From: Notolepis coatsorum
Taxonomy: Eukaryota > Chordata > Actinopteri > Aulopiformes > Paralepididae
Direction: 5' to 3'
NCBI GenBank assembly: GCA_963971535.1
Contig: OZ020588.1
Location: 120,729,505 to 120,793,504 of the forward strand
DNA length: 64,000 nt
Under the pieces are notes generated by a model, which saw nothing but the letters and a program-made list of their open reading frames with translations, searched no databases and was not told the origin of the DNA. How positions within the stretch are numbered: the stretch's first letter is position 1; each line of letters starts with the position of its first letter. The position numbers and the translations under genes were made by a program. Below are positions 43,616-54,573 of the stretch, piece after piece.

Positions 43616-44249
43616 ACATAGACAGTCCGTTTCACACACACTTACACACAAACATACACACAGATACACAAACATAGAATTTATGACTACACTGAATTGC
43701 TTAAGTATCACAAAAGTGTCATGAATAGCACAGAGTTAAAGACAAATGACTAGAGTGAGGACATGAACTCGGGTCTAGCCTCGCACGCACTCACTCAAAC
43801 GCATACACAAACATATACACACAGATACACAACCCGCCCAAATGCGGGGGACCCCAGAGACCAATTATCGTTCGGTCCCAACCCTTAATGAAAGGCACGT
43901 ACTGAAATCTACCTTCTCTTCCTGCCTTATTCTCTTTGTCCTCAACTATGACAGTGACAACAATCAATCATTAAGCCAGGAAGAGGTGTGTCCAACGACA
44001 AATGTATAAATGATGTGACGATGTATTATCGCGACCACCACTTGGCAACTGCTCGCTCCGTGTCTGGAGGTGTATGCATTGGTCCTGGTGGTCCGGATTT
44101 CTGATCTATTCGTGATGTGAGAGTTCAGTAAACTGCAGACTGCCATCTGACTCCTTGTCTCATCTCTCTGCTCACCTCGCCAACATTCAATTAAAAGAAC
44201 CCAGGGCTAATTTACATTATAAGTGGAAGATCCAGAGAATATCCTTTTA
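43616..44249 (+). mobile_element. 3' LTR of the retrovirus-like element (fossil)
   Basis: 634 bp, same length and orientation as 25486-26119 with about 12 differences. It is not followed by the primer-binding site, as expected for a right LTR. Its left edge is uncertain. Confidence 0.7.
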
Positions 44250-45480
44250 GTAAACAGAACCACATTCCGGGGGGTGCAAGCGTCGCATCTGAGTGCGTCT
44301 ATAACAAAGAATATCCTCGACAACTTAAGAAAGGGTATATTGGAAGGTCATTAGGTTGGGAGGAGCAGATAACCATAGGAGTTTCTCTCTTCAATATATT
44401 ACATATCTGGTGTAGACAACTGGGCATGGTGTAGAAATGTACAATCAAAGGAGACAACTGAGAAAGATAATCTGTGGTAACCAGCTATGCTTTAATAGAG
44501 AGCTCAGTACTTTACAAAGGCTATTCTTAAGACTCAGCACCAGAACAATGAGACCAAAAGTCACACCTCAGTGTGACTAGCTAACAGCAGAGACAGCTGG
44601 TCTGACAGAGAGCAGACTACCACAGACTTGCTCTGGAAATATATCTATAACCACTATATCACATTAAATCTGACTTGTTAGATAAAAGGGGATATTTGAA
44701 TGTCATTAGAATTCCAACTGTCTACGAAGATAATATAACATGTTCTTCTACTTCTCTGTTAAAATGTTTATATATGAGTATGGAAATCTCAGTGAATAAG
44801 GTTCAGTCTGGTAAATACAGGTTTTGTCATCTTATATAGAATGTCTGGTATTGAACTATAGGTAACGAATACATTGTTTTAATTCTGGATATATATAATT
44901 CACCATACACTAAAGATACACATTAGAAATGTTTTATTATTCAACTGCTACACAAGAAATGACTGAGGAATCATCCTCTCTGCCACAGCAGGACGCCAGG
45001 TGTGAAATTATATTAGAAAGACCGGCCCAGGGTAGAGAATGTTTTGGATGTAACTTTTGGTTGGCCAGACAAGGCCAGGCAGTGTGTGATGTCATGCTTA
45101 GTATAAAAGAGAAAAACAGTAATAAATCAGGAGGTCAGACACCCAGTCTGGGCCTCCTCCAACCCATTCTTCAATTGACAAACATGTGAATATGTGAGTA
45201 TAGACTTGTTTGAATGTATAGAACTGAACTGTTAGTTGGATTAGATGTGTAAAGCCAATTTGATGGGCTCCAGGAATGTGAGAGTATCTGTAACCATGTA
45301 TTCATATTTGTTAAATGAGTAATCCCTGTATGTCTAATCCTCTTCTCACTGGGGCCTCAGGAAATAAAGTAATGGGTTAAATTCAAGCTCTATTGTGTGA
45401 CTGAAAACTCATTTCCCCTCCAGACTAGGAGTCTTGGGGGGAAAGCCTATTTCACCATTCTTCTCTCCATTTCAGCAAAC
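44250..45480 (+). other. Possible further LTR-like stretch
   Basis: 45100-45460 has a TATA-like AGTATAAAAGAG, then AATAAAG near 45364, a GT-rich segment and CT-rich sequence, the order seen in retroviral LTRs. No second copy in the window. The 86-codon open frame at 44929-45189 overlaps it and is likely chance. Confidence 0.3.
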
Positions 45481-46010
45481 TGTGTATACTGTAACTAACC
45501 TAATATGTTTAGATACGTTACGACACAAGTAAAAAATAGATGTCACGTACGTAGACACAAGTGTTCAGTATGTACTGTTGTAGAGTGCTGACTTTATGCT
45601 ATATGTGCCCAGGTATGGACTTCAGGGTCATGTTGAGGGATCTTCATTTTTTTTTTTTTTTTTTTTTTTTACATATTATGAAAGTACAGATTCATACCTT
45701 CAAAATAAGCCATCACTTGAACATTTTGGTGGGATACTTTGCAAGCTACTTCCTATGATTCATGGTGATATCACAAAACGTATTCAGAGATAATAGCCTT
45801 CAAGAGACGAGCAGGCTATTCGGTGACAATAGTGAAACAACTACAACACTACCCAGAATTCATTGTAATCCATGGCCCCCCTCTCTCTAGGGCAATTAAC
45901 ACCTGGCAGCTTTCCAGTCTGAGGCCCTTTGTTATTACAATGAGTCTGGTGACTGCAAACACAACACCCAGAGGAAAAAGGAAAAGTCATGATAGTTTAT
46001 AAAAAAATTA
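45481..46010. other. No gene seen
   Basis: Unique sequence with a run of 26 T at about 45645-45670. Confidence 0.4.
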
Positions 46011-46354
46011 GTGTGGTAGTGAAAGGTTAACCTTCTGTAGTGTGGTAGTGAAAGGTTAACCTTCAGTAGTGTGGTAGTGAAAGGGTTAACCTTCTGTAGT
46101 GTGGTAGTGAAAGGTTAACCTTCTGTAGTGTGGTAGTGAAAGGGTTAACCTTCTGTAGTGTGGTAGTGAAAGGTTAACCTTCTGTAGTGTGGTAGTGAAA
46201 GGGTTAACCTTCTGTAGTGTGGTAGTGAAAGGTTAACCTTCTGTAGTGTGGTAGTGAAAGGTTAACCTTCAGTAGTGTGGTAGTGAAAGGGTTAACCTTC
46301 TGTAGTGTGGTAGTGAAAGGTTAACCTTCTGTAGTGTGGTAGTGAAAGGATTAA
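46011..46354. repeat. TTAA-punctuated minisatellite, 12 copies
   Basis: Twelve copies of a 29-30 bp unit (AGTGTGGTAGTGAAAGGTTA then ACCTTCTGT). Neighbouring units meet at the palindrome AAGGTTAACCTT, so every unit is bounded by TTAA. The same unit closes the adjacent sequence at 46556-46583. Confidence 0.9.
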
Positions 46355-46585
46355 CAGTAATAGCATAATCTATGCTTTTTTCATCGAGAAAAAACGGATA
46401 AATAGTTTTTTTTACCATATTTCTACACATTTCAGCTGCCACATTACAAATTATGAAATCTCGATGAAATACCTCAGAATAAGAATTAAAAAAAAATTAA
46501 AGATTCGATGACTAATTCGGCCAGAAACGGCTTTGAGGCAAAGCGTTACTAAGCGCTTCTGTAGTGTGGCAGTGAAAGGGTTAAC
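46355..46585. mobile_element. Short TTAA-ended miniature-element remnant
   Basis: Begins just after the last array unit's TTAA and ends CAGTGAAAGGGTTAA, matching the unit of the array. Likely a piggyBac-like miniature element one end of which became the array. Confidence 0.4.
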
Positions 46586-47252
46586 GAGCGCCTCATCTCC
46601 CCTGCCTCGCGCTGCAGCACCAGCAGCTGCGCGATTGTACATTTGTAACGTCAACACAGCCCAGCTTTCAACAGTGTTATTTAGATGTATTTAGTCATTA
46701 GGTTGGAAAAAATGCACCCTAACGAAATTCGTTCGCTCATAAAATTCTAACTGTGTTTTAATGGTTTTTAATTAAGTTAAAACATGCGTTTTATAACGGC
46801 GTCAAGGCCTCTTTTTTATCTTTTTTTTTAGACACTGCGTTACGTTGCTTATAACTTATAACATTAAGATAGTGTATTAATAGTGTGTTATTCTCTCTCT
46901 GAGAAAGGAGAGCTAAATAATGTGTCTGTGTGTTAACACCTCTTAATTACCAGTACTTGCTACCCGGACAGGCCGCACAGCCCGCGCGTGTAGTTTTTCT
47001 CATCACTTGAGAGAAAATTTGTGGAACTATTATAACAATAATTACCTCATTTACAAGTTGTATTTAAGTTTGCAACTAAGGGCAAATAGGGGAACACATT
47101 AATGACAATTCAAATATGTAAAAAAAAATCAAGATTTCGATTTTTTGGATTTTCTGGACAGCAAGACAGTTTCGTCATTTCAGAGCACCTCCCCCTTGCG
47201 AATCAAATCGGGTTTGGTCACGGCGGGTCACATATAGGATAATAATCAGGAC
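46586..47252. other. No gene seen
   Basis: Partly CpG-containing then AT-rich sequence, no coding signal. Confidence 0.4.
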
Positions 47253-47700
47253 TGAAGATAGATGGCACAGGACAGGTCGGATGAACAGGAGGAAGATTGT
47301 TTATTGCACACAAGATCAAAAACCAAAAGTCCTACATGTCATCGTATGGAGGCAATATTTATACTCTCATTCTTTGGCATGTTTGCAATTATAGGAGGGT
47401 TACTTCTAACTGGTCGAGTTTTGGTGCAAGATAGGTGTGTCTAATAATTCTGTTATTGCCAAATCTTTTCCTAACTGCGTGGTTTTCTGGCTTGTTCATC
47501 GTTCACAAAACCGGTCTGCACTGGAGTTCTGCGAGCTCCTCTCAGTGTGAGTTTATCTGAGGTCACAGGCTGAGGTCAGACTTATTCTTCCACAATCTTT
47601 CTGGTGTTTATGTGTGAATAAAGGAATATTAGAATATCCCTTGCAATCCTTCTAGATCACTCTGACACAGTTTGCTCAGAGGATATAAATGTCTGTGACA
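47253..47700 (-). mobile_element. Probable solo LTR (fossil), minus strand
   Basis: On the minus strand: start TGTCACAGAC at 47700, TATA-like GAGTATAAATATTGCC near 47365, and a polyadenylation-type CAATAAACAATC near 47303, about 55-60 bp downstream, then an end at TCTTCA (47253). This compact order fits an LTR. No flanking duplication was found. Confidence 0.45.
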
Positions 47701-47762
47701 TGGTATGATATACTATATTTAAATAAACAGGTATTTATCCAGCTGTATAGTTCTATGTATTA

Positions 47763-49204
47763 CAGTTTTTCTCAATTGCTTTGGTGCATTTCTCTGATCA
47801 GAATTAAAGTTCTCATAACTGTTAGTGCATTTCTCAAAACAATTAGTACAAACTGCAAAACCTAGGTGATAACCTGCAGAAGCGTGTCACTTGCTCAAAA
47901 TGGATAATTCATTCCTCAAAAGCAAGTATTCATGTCAATGAAAGTGTCACTGTCATCAAAATGAAAAGTCCTGACACCATTGTTTATGAACAAGATAGTC
48001 AAATGGCTTTGCCATGTTTTTGTTATGACAGTTCACTCTGTAAGTGTTTTCCAATGCAAAAAAGTCAGATCTTGGTGACACTTTCTGAAAATGCTCAAGA
48101 CAGCACAGCCATTTGAAATCTACAGTTACACATTGCTGTATTTAGTGAGGTAAATGAGTACAAGACACGTATGTTTCACATTTTTACTGCATATGCTCTT
48201 TGCAATTTTAATTTGTTCACAGCATTGTGCAAAAGAAAAATACAAACTAATTTACAACAAACATAAGAAACACCCTTTGGCCTTTGGGTAGAGTTGTGCA
48301 CAACTGTAAACAATATTGCAGTACATATTGGAACTGAATTGGAACATACAACATACACAGTACTGTAAATCATTCATTCACATCCAGACGTTCCTGTCTG
48401 TCTGGCTATTGGATTCAGGAATGGGGAGTAGGGAGGGAGATATTCCACCAGCATCCTTTCATGTGCTGCAAACCACTGTGTGACCAGAATTGCGTGGTGA
48501 AAACGCACATTATCCCATACAACAACGTACTTGGTCAGATGGTCGCCATTTAGACCCCTCTCATTCTCAGGGATTATGTCCCTGTAAAGAGTGTCTAAAA
48601 AAGTCAGCAGATGTTGTGTGTTGTATGGACCAATGCGGGGCATATGGGTGAGGACGCCGTTTTCTGAGATGGCTGCACACATTGTAATATTCCCTCCTCG
48701 TTGGCCTGGGACATCAGTGGTTGCTCTCTGTCCAATGCGATTCCTTCCACGCCTTCTACCTTTTGCCAGATTGAAACCCGCCTCATCAACATATATGAAT
48801 GTGTGCAGCGATTCCCTGGCATCCAGCTCCATTCAGGGGAAAAATTATAAAGAAATGTATAAAATTTGCTTGACAGATTTTGACAACTAGTTCAACATAT
48901 TTGTATGTAATGACTCAAGCAATGAAATGAGGACTATTAGTTTTATAGGGAATGACTATTCAGCAGTCATAAGTATAGTTCATTTTGACTGACATGACCT
49001 AAGCAAATGATAATGTTATAAAACAGCAGAGAATTGTATGAAAGCAATTGATGCATGTCCAAAAGCATTTGCAATTTGTTCGGAGGAATGAGAAACTGCT
49101 ACTATGATGTGCACAAATTACAAAATGTTGTGGAGGTTGAACTAACAGTTATGAGAACTTTAATTCTGATCAGAGAAATGCACCAAAGCAATTGAGAAAA
49201 ACTG
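47763..49204 (-). mobile_element. Tc1/IS630-type DNA transposon with 64-bp perfect inverted repeats
   Basis: Starts CAGTTTTTCTCAATTGCTTT; the first 64 bases equal the reverse complement of the last 64 (49141-49204). TA at both flanks (47761-47762, 49205-49206), the target duplication of Tc1/mariner-IS630 elements. 1442 bp. Contains a partial transposase on the minus strand (48374-48832). Perfect long repeats suggest recent mobility; the missing N-terminal DNA-binding part suggests it is an internally deleted, non-autonomous copy. Confidence 0.92.
48374..48832 (-). pseudogene. IS630/Tc1 DDE transposase fragment
   Basis: A 152-residue frame with the DDE_3 core: FIYVDEAGFNLAKGRRRG (first Asp), 'GGNITMCAAISENGVL', KYVVVWDNVRFHH (second Asp), then LPPYSPFLNPI. 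At the third catalytic position family members read LNPIE; here the frame turns into LNPIARQTGTSGCE and stops, so the third acidic residue and C-terminus are lost. The helix-turn-helix N-terminus is absent. Enzymatically inactive by sequence. The family resembles the bacterial-like ISRm11-type group known in fish. Confidence 0.85.
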
Positions 49205-49206
49205 TA

Positions 49207-50563
49207 ACAGCAATGGAACCTGACAATGGCCCGTTCTCCAAATGCCTAGGTGATCTGTAAGGCCTTGTAGCCCTAAAGGTGTAATCTATTTTTATATAGG
49301 ATGTGCATTATATGGCAGTCTGCCACCACATTCCCCCCTTTCATGGCAATGCCATGACTATGTACTACTCATATGTACCTACCAAATATATGTACTAATG
49401 ATATTTGTGTACTAGTGATTTATATGTAATAATGACTGTCAATACTTCACATGACTGAATGAATGAGTATAAACACAACACTCATTACTAACATGCCAGA
49501 TGTACCTCAGATATACCTTGGTTATATAATACATTTTCATTCAATGAAACACTTCAATAACAAAAGGAAACAACCTGATACCACAGATTTGTTTACAGAA
49601 AAAAAACTCGTATCCCAGTGTCGTTCCTTAGTGGCACCTGAAATGCTGAGTCTCATTGTCGGTCTTTGTAAACCATCAGCATGCACAAGTTGAACACTTT
49701 CAAAACATAAACTACTATTAAATTAATTTCTTATTTGTAATTTATTCATCACCAAGTAAATTGCAGATTATTGTATGAAGTTTTCCCTTCTATATTTGCA
49801 AAAACCAACTTATCATCTAACAGCCTTTTCTTTTATATGCTGAAAACATTTAGATAATAATGTTAAATAGTAGGATACACAACTTTGCTTGTTCAGTGCC
49901 TCGTACGTCCCTTTTCCTGTGTTTTTTACACCTTATCTCCCCACTTAAAATCTTTATTCAACCATCATACTGTTCCACATTTTGTGTTTAAACTGTTTCC
50001 TATCTCAACATATCCTCCCTTTAGATACACCTGTATCTATACTGTGACTCTGCACTAGTGTTTAGTGCATACATATATATCAACTCCCCCAGTTACTGTG
50101 CCTAGAAGCAGAATACGTCGACCAGCAGTGAAAATCACCGCTCAGGCCTATCTAATCCATAGACCTACTAATTCCGCAAGTCCATTCGAGGCATTCCGTC
50201 AATAGGCCCACAATATTTGCAAGTAAACTTCCATCCTTACAGGAGAAAAAATTAACTCCCTGTTGTCAAGATTTGTCAGAAAGGTAAAACCGTGACCTAT
50301 TGTGACTTACAGCCAGTAACCTTACATTTTCCAACATTCACTTCAAACATTCACTCCACTTCAATCCTTAGTTCTTCATCAAATAAAAGATCATATTCTC
50401 ATGCGTATTTTCACTTGAATACAAAACCAACATGTAATGTAACATGTCATGGCCTAAATCTAATAACACTTTAATCATTGTTCACTCTTTACTGTCCACG
50501 TTCCGTCCATCATCTAGTCCATAGTCCACAACACAATATTGTCCTTTCATCTGCCACTCGCTT
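49207..50563. other. No gene recognised
   Basis: AT-rich. Holds a palindrome CATGGCAATGCCATG near 49345. The 76-codon frame at 49463 has no features. It might be 3' sequence of the DIRS-like element to the right. Confidence 0.4.
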
Positions 50564-52102
50564 TCATGATGATGTTGACCTCAGGCTTTGATCCTCACGT
50601 CGTTCCCTACCATCTCCTCCGGTCGTGGATGGGCCGGCGGCAGCAGAATCGCCGTCTCTCCTCCTGGCCTTCTTGGAGGGGCCAGCAGTGGCGGCGGAGG
50701 CAGTGGTAGGCACGGCGGAGGGAGCTCGACGTCGTGGAAGCCTTCTGACTCCACCGGCAAGAACGGGAGGCGGAAAATGGGGCTGGAGCACGGACCGCTC
50801 CTCTGCCATCTCTCTGCATGTTGAGGTCATCAGCTGCAGGGCCTTCCCGAATAATCCAGCATCGGAGAGGTCGGCCGTCAGAAGAGGGGCTCTCTTCTTC
50901 TCTGGCACTCGAGCCTGCTCCAGCCAAAGGTGGCGCTGGGTCAGGGTGGCCAGGGCGCGCATCTTCCCCGAGGCTATGGCCTGCACCTGGGTAAGATGCA
51001 GGACAGCTCCTGCCGCCTGGGTGATCTGATCGCATTTTACCTCGGTCAGACCCGTGCCGCCCATCATTATCCCCGATACAAATCTAGCCAGCTGCACGAT
51101 GTTAGAAGCCGCAGCCAGCGACTGTGTACCAGCGATAAATGACTGGTCACCCCAATATGCCAATCGCCTAGCCGATCTTCCATGGAGAACCGGCTTGCAT
51201 AATGGCTCCCACACCACATCCGGACAGAGGAGAGCGGCCATCGGCCTATCAAGCCGTGGCACGCCCTCTCTCATACATTTGACCAACCCCGACACCCGCG
51301 TAACTGGTACGTAGGCGGGAGTAAGTCCCATGATGTGAGACACCGCCTGGCCCCGACGAACATAGGCCCCCATTGAGGGGAAAAATGGGTAGACAATGTC
51401 CACCCCTCTCACCGGGCGACGCTGCCAGAGATGACCTATGAGATCATCGGGGGCAGGAGCAGGCAATGGCTGCGGCAGTGGCACGCCGTTTGCAGCCGCA
51501 GCTACCGCCATGAGCTCGGGAAACAAAGCCTGCAGTTCCCCCTGCTGACTTTCCTCCACCAAACCCGCATCCCTCACATGCAGCAGGCTTCGACCGGTTG
51601 AGGAGCCACAGTCTGATGTGGCTGATAGCAGGGCATCCTGCCGAAGAGGCCGAGGTGGTTCCCCGACATCCTCGAACAAGGCGCCCCAAGGAGACATTTC
51701 TCCCCCCTCCGGTGTTTCCTGGACGGGAGGGATACTCGCCTCCACAGGGCCTTCAAACAAGAATCCGTCCGACTCTTCCATGAAATCCTCAGTTTCCATC
51801 AGACATGCAGAGACCGACGCATCCTCGCTGGTCTCCAGCAATTCCCCAAACCCAGGCCGTTCGCGTCTGCAGGCCACCATCTTGTGACGTGAACGGGCAG
51901 ACGCGAAAAGCTTGCGTCGCAAATCATCCGGAACCAAAAGAACCGGCCGCTCAACAACGGACGATTCCCTGGAACCAGAGGAACCAGAGTCGAGATCAGG
52001 CCACCGCCGGGGCGACGGCACCGATGAACCGGCTCCTCGGAGAGGCAAACTATCCATCGGCTGTCTCCTGGGCTGGGTTAGCAACCACGAAAGTGGCAGC
52101 AA
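50564..52102 (-). CDS. DIRS-like gag (ORF1) frame, looks whole
   Basis: 512 uninterrupted codons, GC-rich unlike its AT-rich flanks. N-terminal half acidic and Pro-rich; the centre has 'VDIVYPFFPSMGAYVRR'; the C-terminal half has 'GKMRALATLTQRHLWLEQAR', a block like the ORF1 of fish DIRS elements (LIVARRQLWLSQARVP-type), then 'LLTADLSDAGLFGKALQLM', a His/Pro stretch and a basic tail with KKARRR. No RT, RNase H or tyrosine recombinase was found nearby, and no terminal repeats were recognised. It is either the gag of a DIRS relic whose pol is gone or a gag-derived host gene. The start could be the Met at codon 16. Confidence 0.6.
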   Translation of the reverse strand: MLPLSWLLTQPRRQPMDSLPLRGAGSSVPSPRRWPDLDSGSSGSRESSVVERPVLLVPDDLRRKLFASARSRHKMVACRRERPGFGELLETSEDASVSACLMETEDFMEESDGFLFEGPVEASIPPVQETPEGGEMSPWGALFEDVGEPPRPLRQDALLSATSDCGSSTGRSLLHVRDAGLVEESQQGELQALFPELMAVAAAANGVPLPQPLPAPAPDDLIGHLWQRRPVRGVDIVYPFFPSMGAYVRRGQAVSHIMGLTPAYVPVTRVSGLVKCMREGVPRLDRPMAALLCPDVVWEPLCKPVLHGRSARRLAYWGDQSFIAGTQSLAAASNIVQLARFVSGIMMGGTGLTEVKCDQITQAAGAVLHLTQVQAIASGKMRALATLTQRHLWLEQARVPEKKRAPLLTADLSDAGLFGKALQLMTSTCREMAEERSVLQPHFPPPVLAGGVRRLPRRRAPSAVPTTASAATAGPSKKARRRDGDSAAAGPSTTGGDGRERREDQSLRSTSS

Positions 52103-52991
52103 CCCGCACCAGCACGCACGACAGAGGCGGGAATGGAGAACCGCTGGTGAAGAGTGGGTCTACTCTCCAAGGTAGACATTATGACTTAGCTTTTTCTTTT
52201 TGAATAGTTATGAGAGAAGAAAAAACTAAGCACAATGTAAACACGTCTCAACTCTTTTCAACTAACAACACGTCAAGTGGGGATCTACCGAAGGCACTCC
52301 TTGTGGTGAAAGCGAGAAGGAGGAGAGCAGATGGCCACACACCTGCTTATGAAGGTAAGCTAACGAGGGGTGTGGTCAGACAAATACTGGGATAAAGGTA
52401 CATTGTGGAATTTTATTCAGTGCGCGTGCACGTGTGCGAGGACAGTGCATGAGTGACGCCGAGCGAGAGCCACTATGATGCAGAACCTCGCCATTCCTGT
52501 ATGCATGTCATGGTTAAAAACCTTAACTAACTGTTAAGAGCTACAGGTGTCTCTATCTATCTCAACACTGATTCGAGATAAAACCCTGTGGCCGCTCGAT
52601 ATCCCCCAGCGAGGTGCTAAACTCGCCAAGTTCTCGAGTCAATTACTAATCCTAATCACGCTTATTTCATAGTCACTGGTTAGTTTTATCCATTTCATAT
52701 GAAATATAAGCGTATAAGAGTTGTTAACCTCTTCATTGTTTGTAATAAACAGAATGTCTGTTTGGGAAAACTCCTTTCATTGAATTGTCATATTCACAGT
52801 AATACTATTTAATAAGTAGTACTACTAATAATAGTGTAATATTAGCGCATAATATTAATAATAATTTCCATAAGACCAGGTCGAAAACACGCCATACTTT
52901 TGACTCCAACCCGGGTACAGACGTAAGAATTACTGAATAGTCATTGATATAACTTTAGCTAGAAGCAGTAACCAGCAATAGATTGAATCTG
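52103..52991. other. No gene recognised
   Basis: Upstream side of the DIRS-like frame. Contains an imperfect inverted repeat (ACTTAGCTTTTTCTTTTT against its complement near 52225) and a CpG-bearing stretch at 52420-52500 that could have promoter activity for the frame; inference only. Confidence 0.35.
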
Positions 52992-53272
<281 letters not shown>

Positions 53273-54097
53273 ATGATCATGATAGAGCTTGTAAAAGAAC
53301 GCGGTCCAAGAGTTGAATAAAAGTATTTAACAAAGTTTGGTTTAATTAGAAAAAGTAGTTACAATAATACTATCTTGGAAAGATCCAATCCAGGCAAAAA
53401 AACAAAGCAAGGACATAAAAAACTAATCAAAGACGAAATCAACATCTTTCGCCTAAAGAACAATAAAACCTCTATAGTTTTTTTAAATCATCACAAAAGA
53501 TGAGCTAAGAGTCTAGCCCAGCTCTTCAAATCTAAAACAGAAAATAGATATCATCTACGAGTATCATCAGAGGGAGAAATACTCTTTCCAAAACTGCCAT
53601 TTCCACGCTTCATACACCGCGAGGCTGTGGAATGGAGATAAAAAAAATCACTAAAGCAAGCCGTGTGCGAACATCACTATTTATACACAGGTCCGTAGCG
53701 TCATATAGCAAGCGAAGATAAACACTCCTTCTTTCAACTTGTGTCTTTGTCATTGGCTCATCGCTACTTCAATGGTTAGTAACTAAAAAAAGTAAAAGTA
53801 ACAATTTTACTGAAACAGATTACTGTGCTGTGGAAACCCCCTAAGATTCCTCCCATCATACATCAATGTCATGTGCAATTTGCACTGGTTCCGGCCTTCA
53901 GCAGGAATAGTCTGTACGCTTATACATATATATATATATACAGATATATATATATATATATACATGTACAATACAGACATATACAATAAACATATACTTA
54001 ATCATGGTTATATGTTTACACATCACGCATGTAGCTCAAGCATCACCCGTTGTAAGATGACTTTTTCATCGGTAGGGTGATAGTAATGGGTTAAACC
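53273..54097. other. No gene recognised
   Basis: AT-rich, with a TA microsatellite at 53928-53962. No coding signal. Confidence 0.4.
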
Positions 54098-54565
54098 TAG
54101 GGATGCTCGATATTGGCTTTTTTACCGATACCGATATTCCGATATTGTCCAACTCTTAATTTCGATACCGATACCGATACCGATATCAACCGATACCGAT
54201 ATATGCAGGGTTTCCCCCCAAAAAAACGGAATAATTTCAGGTAATTAATAATTTCACTGGATGCATTCAAAAGGCTTTCTAAATGTAAGCATTATCTGTG
54301 CAAAATATGATAATTAAAAAAGTAAAAATTAACATTACATATCTCTTGTTGTTGAATTAAACCAACATGCATACTTTTGACAATAAATAAAATAAGAATT
54401 GGTTCTTACTTGCTTGCCTGGGTAAATAAAGGTTAAATAAATGTAAAAAAAAAAAAAAAAAAATTAATTTATTTTTTTTTACCGATACCGATATTTTTCG
54501 ATATCACATTTTACTGCCGATATCGGCCGATAATATCGGTCGGCCGATAATATCGGACATCCCTA
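54098..54565. mobile_element. Non-autonomous hAT element rich in CCGATA
   Basis: Ends TAGGGATG ... CATCCCTA with a perfect 8-bp duplication GTTAAACC (54090-54097 and 54566-54573). Both subterminal regions carry CCGATA/TATCGG repeats that can pair with each other. 468 bp. A related right end lies at 57135-57410. Confidence 0.93.
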
Positions 54566-54573
54566 GTTAAACC

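Noticed and set aside
44929-45189. 86-codon frame as a small host gene
   Set aside because: Overlaps a TATA-like and polyadenylation-like region, with no recognisable domain; an LTR-like explanation is simpler though also unproven.
46011-46354. CRISPR-like array
   Set aside because: Units are contiguous with no variable spacers; this is a minisatellite in a vertebrate genome.
47262-47444. 60-codon frame with a hydrophobic, membrane-like segment
   Set aside because: It lies across the TATA and polyadenylation-like signals of a probable minus-strand LTR and has no homology I know; most likely chance.
50588-52203. Plus-strand and alternative-frame ORFs over the DIRS-like gag
   Set aside because: GC-rich coding sequence leaves the other frames open by composition; only the minus-strand 512-codon frame has gag-like blocks.
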